From: Lamellibrachia satsuma
Lineage: Eukaryota > Annelida > Polychaeta > Sabellida > Siboglinidae
Length of the DNA stretch: 64,000 bases
NCBI GenBank assembly: GCA_033239005.1
Contig: BSQZ01000004.1
Coordinates: forward strand, 11,971,507 to 12,035,506
Reading direction: 5' to 3'
The position numbers and the translations under genes are program-made. The notes under the pieces were generated by a model. The model ran no database searches and was not told the DNA's origin. It saw only the letters and a list, made by a program, of their open reading frames with translations. This document shows, piece by piece, positions 50,830-63,100 of the stretch (position 1 is the first letter of the stretch; each line of letters starts with the position of its first letter).

Positions 50830-51650
50830 ATAGCTTACTGCGTGTAGGCATTTACTTGGCCCAACCTGAATAACATCTGCCATTTCTCAGACCATTTAAC
50901 TAATTTGTCTAGATAGTTTTGTAAATGTCGTTTACCACCATCATTGTCAACCCATCTAAACACGTTTGTGTCATCTGCAAATTTCAGTACGTTGCTTGTT
51001 ATAAAATTATTATCGTCCAAGTCATTGATATATATTATTAAGAACAATAAAGTTCCTTATACTGATCCTTGTGGTACCCCACTCAAAACTGAGTTCCAGT
51101 TTGATACCTCCCCCGGTGTCTCCTCTCAGTCAGCCATCGTTCTATCCAATCGATTATGTCATACTTTTAATTTAAGTAGTATCTTTGTTGTGGCACTGTC
51201 AAAAGCTTTCTGACAATCTAAATACATAATATCTACTGGTAATCTCTCGTCTATCCACTTAGTGATTTCTTCCAAATAGCATAACCTATTTGTTAAGCAT
51301 GACCTCGCTTTTAGGAATCCATGTTGAGATGGATTTAATAACTTATGCCTAACAAGTCACCAATATGGTCTTTAATTAACTTTTCTAATAATTATAACAA
51401 ATCACTGATGTTAAACTAACTGGTCTGTAATTTTCTGACTTATTTCTCGAACCCTTTTTAAGTAATTATATAAAATTTGCTTCTTTCCATTCAAAACGAA
51501 CCACTCCCTCTTTTAATGACAAGTTGAACACTCTTGCAAGTGGTATACTAACTTTTTCTACTGTTTCCATTAGTAGTTTTGGAGGAATTTCATCCACTCC
51601 GGTTTATTGTCCTTTATTGCCTTTATTTTCTTAGCTTTCTTAGAATTAAT
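50830..51650 (-). mobile_element. LINE RT fragment (jockey/CR1-like)
   Basis: Related to 27937-28665. Read leftward it contains a broken GVPQGSV segment, FLIIYINDLDD, and KFADDTNVFR with the catalytic FADD box (about 50990-50970), then VKWSEKWQM. Earlier RT motifs (51640-51200) are present with indels. It lies just left of duplication copy 2. Confidence 0.85.
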
Positions 51651-53514
51651 ATGCACCATCTAACAAAAAAGTATCCTGTTTGAAATTTTTAGAAATGAAA
51701 GTTATGTTGTGCCTTCTGTGAGCCATGAGGAAGTCAATTTGCGATATCCAAAATATAAATAATTTCCTTCAAGATTTCACAGTGGCTGATCAAACGATTT
51801 TAAGACTGTCAAACGATATGAAATAGCGATCAAAATGTTTGACTCATACAAATACTTCTCATTCATACATTTAATTCCTATCAATATTTATGTCTACATT
51901 TGTGTTTTTCTTTCACTGGAATTTTACGTGTTAAAATATTGCATTGTCATCACAAGCAGACGACATCCACTTTAAAATTCTTATTATCGCCACATACGTT
52001 GGGCTCCTATACACACATGTTCGCCTGTAAGTATGACCAAGGCTGCTGTACTGATAACTGATCAAGGCCTGACTATTATGTCGGAGACATAGAAAATATA
52101 CTTTCGGTGATAAATATTTAATAAGTACTGCTATTTCGTCGAAATTTACCGGGCCATCCGAAATTCCACTGATGAATTATATAATCGATAGAGGATGCCA
52201 CGGTATACAGTGATATGGAATATACAGCACTGGCCCGATCGAGGAACTGGTCCAATCCCGGCAACTCTCCCCTACCAAGTTTCGAGAAAAAAAATACTTG
52301 GGTAGCTCAACTAACATAATGGTTCAACCAATACTGCCTTCCCTACAATTGTAGCTGTTCGCAGCACAACTTTAGGTGTTCGCAGCACTTTTGCACCAAC
52401 CTTATGTTGTTAAGCTGTTACATTGTTGTTGTTGGATTAAATGTTGATCTTTGCAGTGGAGTATGTCTATTTTGCAAATACCTGTAGCTAGCTATACTTA
52501 GCATCCACTATAAGCAGTTTCCGCTGTACGCACATGAACACACAAATACACGCACTGCTTAAAGCAAATATGTTTTACCTAGCTGCAGGTTGCATTAATA
52601 CACTTATCACACAATATGCATGTATGTAGATATTGTATGTATGTATTATATATTTATTGTCACAAACAGGGGCGCTAAAATACAAACACGATTACTAAAT
52701 GTCAATAAGCCAATAGCACTCATAAAGTCAACGTGAAGAAGAGAATCAAGAATAGGTTCCGCACGAATTTCAACATTTGCCACATTGAGCTGCGATTCAA
52801 AAGATTACTATGGTGGCATCACGTGTATTACACCAGATTATGATTACATTCTTGATAAGTGCCAACACGACAACATGTCTAGCAGAGCATACTCGTTTAG
52901 CACACATTACCACCACCAGCACCTGTTCGTGCAAGCACGGTTTTCGGCAGACTGACAACCATTGGTTTTTGTGTAGTCGTTAGGCAGCCAGAGGCGTCAT
53001 GTATGTATTGGGCTGCAATACAAGCAATAGTTGAAGAACCACGACATTAATTATTAAAGTCTCGTCTCATTAAGATGGTCACTCTAATCAACAACTCGCT
53101 ACGAATAATGCATGCAGGCTTATTTTCCTAATCCTTTATACTATGCGCGTATTCATGCAGTTCCTTTGTGCACAGACAAGATTCGGCTTAAAATACAGTC
53201 TAGCGTTGCGTCTTCATGCATCAGAAATATAAGCATCTCTCAGTCGTAAATTGACCTTCCAGTCATGGCCTTGTAGATACAGATACAAGTCTTGTTTTGG
53301 TTCCACGATGATCTCTTCTTTTCACTTGTAAACTTGGTAGTGTGTCCGCATTACGTGTAATCTTGGAGTAGATGGTAGTAGATGGAAGGGCTTCATTTCT
53401 CTGGTAGACGAGCGAGTGCCCGTTATGTGTGCAGCGAGTACAGAGGTAGGTAGTTAAATAATTAGGAGGAACAATTATGGATAAGTGTACAATTTTATGT
53501 AGTTTATATATATA

Positions 53515-53670
53515 GCCACTTTCATAGAAAATGTGGCCTTGTTTCAAAAAGGAAAACATTAAGGATATCTCCTTTCCAAGGCGGAGATTTGGCACCTCTG
53601 CTGGTGTCGAACCAAGGTGGCTAGGGTGAGACTCCAGTGTCATGACCACTGCGTCCTCTTTCACGCATCT
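53515..53670 (-). mobile_element. tRNA-derived SINE (copy 2)
   Basis: Same element as 37861-38010. The B box GGTTCGACACC is at 53613-53603 and the A-box-like sequence at 53648-53634. A 1-nt loss in the body joins two frames that are separate in copy 1, which explains the long chance frame here. Confidence 0.65.
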
Positions 53671-53991
53671 TGTAACGTGCTTCACCCCATCCAATATTGA
53701 CAGGGCATTCGTTCGCATCCGATGAGGGATAAAAGGTCGGCATGACCAGAAATTGCTCTGCTTCAAGGAATGTGCACTATACATCGTGATAAGTTACTGT
53801 GCAATTATGTGTTTATGTGTACGCGGTAATACTTGTTGGACATACATATATGTATTTTATCTATCCTATACGGGGTGTTGACACAGGTTGTTTATCTTGA
53901 CCTCGCGTTTCTAACAATTTTTTTGCACGTTCGCACGCACGCACGCACGCACCTTCCACCACAAACTGGTGGTAGCTTACCTGAAACCTCA

Positions 53992-54108
53992 TTACGAAAC
54001 CTTGCTAGACTGTTGTTGAGATTCCAGTTCTTCTATACGTTGCTGTTTCTTCAAATTATCAGACTTCAGTAGCTTCATCTGCTTCCAATAGTATACGTGG
54101 ATATTGTT
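53992..54108 (-). CDS. CNGL copy 2 exon 11 (coiled coil, stop)
   Basis: Acceptor gtgcag. It encodes NNIHVYYWKQMKLLKSDNL then KKQQRIEELESQQQ and a stop. The heptad-like Leu/Ile spacing suggests a coiled coil, which in CNG channels controls subunit assembly. Only this frame is open across the exon. Confidence 0.65.
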   Translation of the reverse strand, partial: NNIHVYYWKQMKLLKSDNLKKQQRIEELESQQQSSKVS

Positions 54109-57100
54109 CTGCACAAACAAGACATGAGTGCCCGCGCGTTTGTGTATGCGTGCGAGCGTGCGTGCGTGCATGTATTTGTGTGTATGTCTTTTGTATGTAT
54201 GTGACTATGTGTATCTGTATTCGTCCGTGTCTGTGTAAGTATGTATGTTTGTGTTCGTGCGATGTGTGCGCGCGGTCATTTGATGTGAGTGAGTGAGTGA
54301 GTGAGTGAGTAAGTGAGTGAGTGAGTGAGTGAGTTAATGAGTTAATGAGTGAGTTGCGTACTTTAAGGGCATGTCAAGATTTGATTGAAATAGTTTAGGG
54401 AGATGGTAACTTAATGTCGACATTCATTTATCTGTGTGGCTGCGATTAATTAAATACATTGTTATATGTGTGTACTGCTTTGTGTGCGTGCGTATACCTA
54501 AATAACGAATGCAACTTTAATGTACTGTTTACCAACTTTGTTGAATTAGGTTAAATATATGTTAACAAATTAATTGTGTCAGCCTTTATGTTGATCACAT
54601 AGAGTTCTCACCACTTTATTCTTAAGTAGATGGTGTACATTACGAAAGATGTCATCCATAGCTTCAGCTGCGTCATCTTCCACGGCCTTTCTCACGCGTC
54701 TTTCAAATGAATGTCTTGCTCTGCATAGTTTAACACTATTAGTTTCAGAGCACGTTTTCTTCGCGTTGTCTGATTAGGGAATAAAATGCTGTTTGTTGAT
54801 GTCACGAGAGTATTACCAGCCAGATAACATCAAGAGTGCCGCACGAGTGATGTTATACGGCTGTTGACACTCGAGTGACATCAACAATCAGTATGTTATT
54901 CCCGTTATATAAGGCACATTAACACTTGATCATACCTTTTCACTTCCTACATTTGTAAATATTCTGCTTGGCTGGTTTCACGAAGCATTCCTACCGTACG
55001 AAGGAACTGATGCGGTCGTTTGACGCAAATTACGTGAATATGTTTGTAAACATCGAGTGGGTATCAACAAGGCTAGCCGTTGTATGACGTTTAATGACAA
55101 TTTATGCTATGTTGATTTTTATTAGTAGAGACATTATTAGCAGCTCTGTGTTAACTACTGTTAGTACTCCTTTACAAACAGTACAGGCTAATAGTATATG
55201 CTGCTCATATACCGGAACGTTTAATGCGACAAAACTGTTTTCAAGTAATGACATTCCGACAACTGACAATGACTTCGTGGCTCCTGACACTAGTTGTTCG
55301 TCGAGAAACACCTTGCGCAGAGAAGTGGAAGCAAAGATGGCAAAAGCAGGATCTAGATGAAAAGAACTGGAAACACAAGCCCAAAACTATGTCCGATGGA
55401 AACGAGTTGTTAATGGCCTATGCTCCGCCATGGAGTGAAAATGCTTAAGTCGAGAGTGATTAGTCATTGTGTACTGTACGCATAGAAGAATACAGGTTAT
55501 TTTGATTTTTTACCAGCGCCATCTTGCTAAAAAAAAGGCGGGACCAGCGCATGCTCGGTCTACTTCCGATTGTGCGCACGCATTGATTTTAGAAATGAAC
55601 ATGCGCCTTGTGTGCCATTTGAACAAAATGGGGCCGTGAACATCAACTGGTCGTCTGGATGACTGGTCCCATGTTCACGATACTTCTACATTGGTGTTTG
55701 TCCATTAATCTCCTTTTAAGATTATCGGTTAGATTTGACTTCCATATCTTCCCAAAGCTTTTGCAGGCTGCCTAGACTTTTGCAATTCCAGTACCACAGT
55801 CCATGCATCTAGATATAAAAAATCCTCCTTTTTTTCTGTGCAGTTGTTTGGACAAGGGGTTATCAATGTTGAATGCAACTCGCTTTATGTGGGAAGAGTT
55901 CAGAGGAAGGCCAACTGAATTGCATGCTCATTCACATCTGTATAGTAGGTCTTGGGATTGGTTGATTGTGTTAGGGTAAAACAAAATCAGAATTAGTTTT
56001 GCAGGATGCGTTCTGCTGTGTTGAGGTTTGAATATAAATCCTGGTGTTCTAGAGGCATGGACAATAAGATAACTGTATTATTTTATAGATTTGTGTTATT
56101 TAGATTTTATACATTTATACAGGATGACCGTGTGTCGCACAATATATACTGACCCGTCGTAACGTGGAAGACGTGTAGTGTATGTCGGATGTGTAGCCGC
56201 TTTCTTGTGAGGATCCACAGTCGTGTTGCTAGCGGATGTCGTGCTGTCACTGTCACTCTTACTACTGTCATCAGTGGAATCTTCACAAACGTCACTGCCA
56301 TCACACGAACAGTTGTCAGGGTCAGTGTCTTCTAAGTCAGTTTTCAGAAACAGCTGTGAGGTGTTGTCACTCTTCCACGGCGGGACACTGTCAGCAGTTA
56401 TGTCTTTGGTATATTCGGTCTCATACTGGGCATCCAGAGGTTCCCACCGAGTCAGAATGTTGTCCATCTTTGGCCAGCGCAAATAATTGAATATGCCGCA
56501 TATGCTGTTATTGCTACTGTTTTCGTTCATACGTCCTCCGGACGAGCTGGGTTCTCCGGTCATTTGATACAACGCAGAAATATCTGGTTTCATTTTGGTT
56601 AACTTGGGTATGTATTTTTTCTTGACCACTTCTGTTTTAAGCAGCGCTTTTAATCGTTGCTGTGCACATCTCCTTATGTTAAGCTGAAAGATATGCTGAA
56701 TGTAAATCAAGGTTGTTGCGCGAAAACTGCGTGCAGTATCCGAAAATATATCCTATTAATTTTTAACCGAATGCGAAAGACATAATATCATTGGCTTAAT
56801 CCGTCAGTGACGTAAAACAGCGATTTAACTCCGCTATTTTTAGCCAAATAAGTAAATTTCTCGTGCGAATTAGCGAATAGTGCTTACCTCAGCGGTTGGG
56901 TAGTCTTTGAGAGCATCAAGCACGTCTGTACGCAGCAGCACGAGTAGCTCAGAATAACCAACTGACCGGACATCCGCAGTGCGTCTGACAGGCAAGCAGG
57001 CAACCAACTTCAATCAACCCCATATATGATAATAGTAAAGTAATGAGAAAAGAGCAAAATGCAGACCAACGAGACGATGGTATGATGACACAAAGAATTA

Positions 57101-60100
57101 TTCAGGAGCACTTTGGACCAGACAAGCGAAAGATATATAAATATGGACATACTTAGCAGGAGTGCTACATATATTGCAGTAGATGGATCAGATCTAAGTG
57201 AAATATGAAAGGTAAACATTTACTCAAATTAGCAAACATTTGAATTGCTGCGTGAAGATTATCTTTCGTATGTTTCCACTATAGTCAGGTACTCAACAAA
57301 ACTGCCCAAGTTTCAAAACAGGAGCTGGTAGACTCGAACCCCGGTCCCCTCGGTTGACACCGCCACCGCACCTCACGAATAGACGGTTAAAGTTCAAATA
57401 CGACTATTCGTCCCGTCCGGGCCCTTTCACATAAATATAGTGTAGTCCTACTACTGTACACGTTGCAACAGTTTAGAAATACCACGCGACAATGATAACA
57501 ACAAAACAACGAAGCAAACTGAATAATGTAGTTAACATAACTTCGCATAATACCTGTTGACGCCACCGCTGATATTTAAGATGCCAATTTCTCCAAAGTA
57601 ATCTCCAGACACCATGGTAGCTGCTACGTCACCATTAGCTCTGTAAACAGATCATCATTGGTCAGGCAAGGGCTGAAAGAAATTATATTTCCACATGAAG
57701 TAGAGTAAAAGCCCCGTCTCCTTCACACTGATTGCCGCATAACTAATATTGGCTATCATATAAAATCCTCATGACGCTAATTAATATATCAATTGCATGA
57801 AATTATTTCCTAGAAATCTTTCTCTCCCCCCCTCTCTTCTCTCTCTCTGTCACTCTCTCTCTCCCCCTCTCTCTCTCTCCCTCTCTCTTCCCCCCTCTCT
57901 CTATCTTTCTTTCTCTGTCTCTCTCTCACTCAGTCACTCTATTGTGGAAATATTCTGAGCTACAATAAAACCAAGCACATATGCTTACTGTATTACTTCG
58001 AGCGTGCCTTCAGATATGATAAACATCTCTCGGGCTACTTCCCCTTTCCGACACACCAAATCCCCCGGAGTGAAGATGAACGCCTGCATCTTGAGTACAA
58101 CATCGTGCAGAAACTCAGTCTCACAGTTTTGGAAGATTTTCACCTGCAGTAAAATAGGTGCACATACGCACGTGCGCCATCATATCTTTCTTCTTACCTC
58201 GATCACATCGTAACACTATGAAATGAAGCGCAATTACATCATTGCAAATATCAATTATGTATTAATTAATATAAAATTGGTCTACCCGATTGATACATTT
58301 CCTGTTTTGTCCAAACGAATCCATTGTCCTTGTCATTGTCTAACTGCACTGCATATATATACGTTTCCAAGTTGCTACATTAACAACACTGTCTTTTTCT
58401 CAAAAAAATCATTCGCATTATTTGTATCAAAACTATGCAACGTTCTGCACAGAAATGACTGCACCTTCTTAAGCGTTTCAAGGTTGACGTGGAGTGCAAG
58501 TTCTGTCTTGAGCTTGTCTGGAAGCAAGCCCAGAGACTTTACGTCACCACCTCCGTTTATTCGTCCCCTGTAATGAATGTGCAATCAGGGCAATTTAAAA
58601 AAAAGTTATATAATAATATATATAATAATAATTATATTCATTATTATCATCATAAGCACCGTGATCATCATAAACATTAATGTAAGGAAGAGGTGATTAA
58701 GAGAGAAGTACTGGAGGACGGGGAGTCGTGGAAAGCTGTGTTTCATGAAGGTATTTCTAGGATTGAGAATATACGTGGCCACCCACATGTCGGGAATGTA
58801 CACACAACGGGTTGGGGAGTTAGAGCAAGCGATATAATGAAGAATAACGTTCTGAACTGGGCCATTAAACGAATGTTGAAGATTAGGCAGCATTGAAGCC
58901 GAAATACCATGTAGCCAACAACGCGGTGGGGTTCCTCGCAACATCGGTATTGAGTTCCATATTGATTAAATGAAACATATTTCACCAAGCTTTTATAACA
59001 GTCGTTACGAGAATCTGAATCTACTACTGGGTGGCATCTAATAAAACAAACAATACTCTCACTTTTCAATATTAATTGGATTACCTTGACCAAGCGTAGT
59101 TGTACCAGCGCTGTACACGATGTTGCAAACCAGTTGGCACTTTGTTCTCATGCATGTACGTCTTAGCGCCATCCTGCCGGCAGAAACAATATATCATGCA
59201 ATATCATAGGTGCAAACTCTTGCGGTTCACCCGTAACTCTTACAGATTTACTCAAATGTGACATGGATAAGACTAGGTACAAATCATTATACTTTGCACA
59301 CGTGCCGTCTGTTGTGATTTATCCGTAATTCCAACGGAGTTTCTTAAATGTGATAATTTTACGTGCTCATATGTGACATTCCTTGCGGTCTTGTGTGTCT
59401 TGAACAAATCTTTTTTTGTACTATTGGACACGGCCCGCGTTTATGAAATAGCATGCTTATAACAGATCAATGATCAGTGAACCTGATATTTACACCAAGT
59501 TTCCATGGATACGATTAAAGGATCCGTGCAATAACGCATCCTTGCTTGACCCATATTCTAATGGTGAAAGGCTCCGTTTCAGTCCCATTGTAGCAGTCTG
59601 CGGTCATGTTGTCATGAAGAAATCGCAGGATGGTGATGAAGTTGGCAGGACTCCCAAAACTGGACAAAACCTTCCATGCAGAGGGCTTCACGATTGATGA
59701 AGTCGAAGGTCATAAATAGTTCCCAGTTTTTTCACAGTTTTTCTGAATTTGTCGAGCCACGAAGATCACATCGGTGGTTCCTCGAGATGGTCTAAAGCCA
59801 CACTGCTTTAAATAGCGTTAGTTAGGTTAGTTTGGTGTAATGTACTTTAGAAAGGAACAGCAACAGTAAGGCATTCTTACCAAGAGACGCTCGAATTCCA
59901 CACGAGCTGCATTTTTATTTGCAATTACGCTGCCAACCTGACCTGGAAGCATATGCACATTTATATTAATGAACAAATTATTAAAATAAAGAGGTCAAAA
60001 TAGGCACAAGAACATCGACAACGGTTGGAAAGTTGACAAGATTTTGTAGTTTAAATAATGAATGAATATCATCACGCACGCACGCACGCACGCACGCGCG

Positions 60101-63100
60101 CACGCACGCACGCACGCGCACATGCACGCTCGAGCTGTAAATTTTTATTACCGGCACATGTCAACATATTGCTACACAACACCATACTACACATAACGAT
60201 AAACAACATATACTTGTAAATATATATGATGTTTTTACGTAAACCCTTCAACAATGATAAACATATAATAGTGTTTATTATTAAAACAGCGACATTAGAA
60301 ACAAAAACTCACCCACAATAGCCGCAAAAACAAACACACCAATCAGATAGCTGCCAATGGTAAATACATACCTGAAAAAGAACTATTAGAGAGATCAATT
60401 GTATTTACACATCATCAGTTCTGTCGTCACAATAACCTATTAAAGAGATCAATCAATCGACATAGTAATGACATCCGCTGCAGTTCAACTATTTCTTGTT
60501 GTTGCACGCAGGCACGCACGCACGCACGCACGCGGCCCAAGCCGCAGTGTTTAATTTCGTTTCAGGCCAGGTCCATAAAATGTAGACCCTGGCCCGGCCT
60601 GGCCCGTCCCAGCCCGAGAAATTTAATAGAGCCAAAAACAGATATTTGGTAGAGCCTAAAGCCCGGCCTGTGTATGGCAGTATTGTGCACACATTTTCAC
60701 ATGTATTCCTTGTGGTTACCAAACATGAAACTATTAATCACTGCCTGCAGGGGCGGATCCAGGGTTTAGAAAAAGCGGGGGTCTAGGGTAATGTATGAAG
60801 CGCCGAAGGGGCGAAACGAGGCGCACAGCGCCTCGGGGATGCGGGTGGGTGTAGGAGGGGGGTATCCGCCTTTCCACCAATTTGACGGTTTTTTAGACAA
60901 ACCACTTGAAATTGTGTAATTTGGGACACCAATAATTTGGTTTTGATCAAGTAAGGGCGTAAAGTAATCATCCCAAAATTCAGACATGTGACTTCGTACG
61001 ATTTTTCCCATTACAATACTGATTTTTGGGAGGAATACGGCATTCAGCCGTGTCCCGTTTTAATACCGATTTGCTGAAAATATAAAAATCGTGATAAAGT
61101 AGTTCTATATATTTTCTTGTATTCGTCACATAAGTATAACTTCGAATGTAAAATTTACAGTAGACAAGGTGCAAATACTTTTGAGTCTAGAGTTTCGGGA
61201 AAACGCAGCGGATTTTGCTTCATTTTCACCTGTAGGTAGGCCTATTCCAATGAAGAAAATGCGGTGTTTCTGAAAATGTCCAAACGAAAAGAGAATATTA
61301 AACATCAGTCATGTGCCATTTATTGTAATATTGACTAAAACAACTATAGTAATAAAAATGTTTAATAAAAACGAGTATGCTACAATTGCCTAAACAACAC
61401 GTAATTAACTCTGTATCGGTATTATTGCAAACTACAGGAACGGTAGTGTAGTAATAATAAAAAATATATTTATTCGTACGACAATGTGTACAATTCAATT
61501 ACAATTGAAGTATCTTTGCATGCAAAAATGCTAACACGTCTTTGACTAAAACAAGTGCTACACGCATTCTCTATATTATTCAGCACATCCTTTGCCAACG
61601 AAACTGTGTTTAATAGTTTCTCATTCAGCCCCTTCTGATAGTGGTTCTGAAAAAAATACACCACTCCTCTTGGTTTTGTGTAAAAATTAGCTCACTGACA
61701 GCAAAATGTGATTTTAAAACGTATATTACTTGTTATAATGATTAACATATTCAAAAACGTTGATGATACCATAGGATATTTTACATTTTTACCTGTAAAA
61801 ATGCCAAATGTTATCTTGAAAGTCCGATCTGCAGATTGCGCAGATCCACCAACTGCACCCAACGCGTCTATGAGCGCCAAACATTCCCGTAGTATGTTAA
61901 ATCTTTCGCGGGGAGACGTGGTGTACACGTGCGTGCGGTGTGCGTGTGCAGTGAATCTATGAACGACGTCACCGATAATGCAAAGAATAACTTTTATGGA
62001 TCCCCTGGACGCCAAGTACATCGCCTGTGCTAGATCGGTGTCTGAAAACGTCGGACTGCTACTTAAGAATTCGTACGTATTAAGCGACAATTTTGACCTT
62101 TAGTTGTTTCTTGGCAATGCCTTTGTCCCCCGTTAACATGCAATTGCAATGGATTTTTGGTACTCAAAAAGGGGGTCCGGACCCCCTGGATCCGTCTATG
62201 GCCTGTATCATACATGTCTGAATTTGGCTAAAGTTACTGTGATACATCTCAAAGGTAGCAAAGTAAGTACAATTATCTACAGTATATTTACGACGCCTGT
62301 ACGAAGACAAAATGAAACATGGTACTTACTCGATGTTACTCTCTGGCGAGGGTAGATCTCCAATTGTAGTGAGAGTCAAGGTGGCCCAGTACATTGACTT
62401 CAGATACTTCCGCCACACTGATGCGTACGCGTCCACTGGTGGGGGATAAGACCACCCGCCTACGTAGTTTTCTGCCCTCGAGATCATGTAGTAAAATGCA
62501 GCAAACCAGTGAGATGCGAGAAAGAGGACGTGTGTAAGATTGACGACTCGCCACAAATTGGGGTACACTGATCTCATTCCAACTATGTACATGAACTGAT
62601 ATGTCCGATAAATCTTGAAGAACCTTGGAAATCGCACAATTGGATGAATGCCTATGTAGAATTGCAGCAAGTCTAAAGGTGTCAGTGATATCAGGTCCAC
62701 TATAAACTTTGAAGAGCTGGTGTAATGGTTTAATAGTGAGCGAGTTTCGCACACTACCAGGCCCATTTCTAGATATGCAGTACGCATTTGCACGGCAATG
62801 TCGGCCAGATATATTAAGTCAGCAAAAATATCGGTAGTATACCAAAGTGTTTCATATCCTATCATGATATCAGTGAATGCTTCACGGGCAATGGTTGTCC
62901 ATAGATTATAGACGACTGATAGTGTGATTATAAACAGCCACCCATACATCACATTTCCTTCGGGAGAAATTACATACGCACTGCATCGGTGTGATGATAA
63001 AGTACCTTCTTTAATAGTAATGTTTGATAGTCTAGGTGTTTCATGTTTAAAATTGTATTCATCACACGCGTGTTGAAAAGAAAATCGTTGTAGGAATGTA

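Noticed and set aside
53263..53784. 173-residue - strand frame at the 3' side of the channel
   Set aside because: It runs through a tRNA-derived SINE and flanking non-coding DNA. The copy 1 equivalent is split by an indel and an AT expansion.
61692..62090. 132-residue - strand frame in the channel's first intron
   Set aside because: It lies inside a putative transposon and has no recognisable domain. Only a shorter part is open in copy 1.
62336..62752. 138-residue - strand frame overlapping channel exon 1 (also 46342-46758)
   Set aside because: It is an alternative frame of the S3-pore coding region, which is clearly read in the channel frame.
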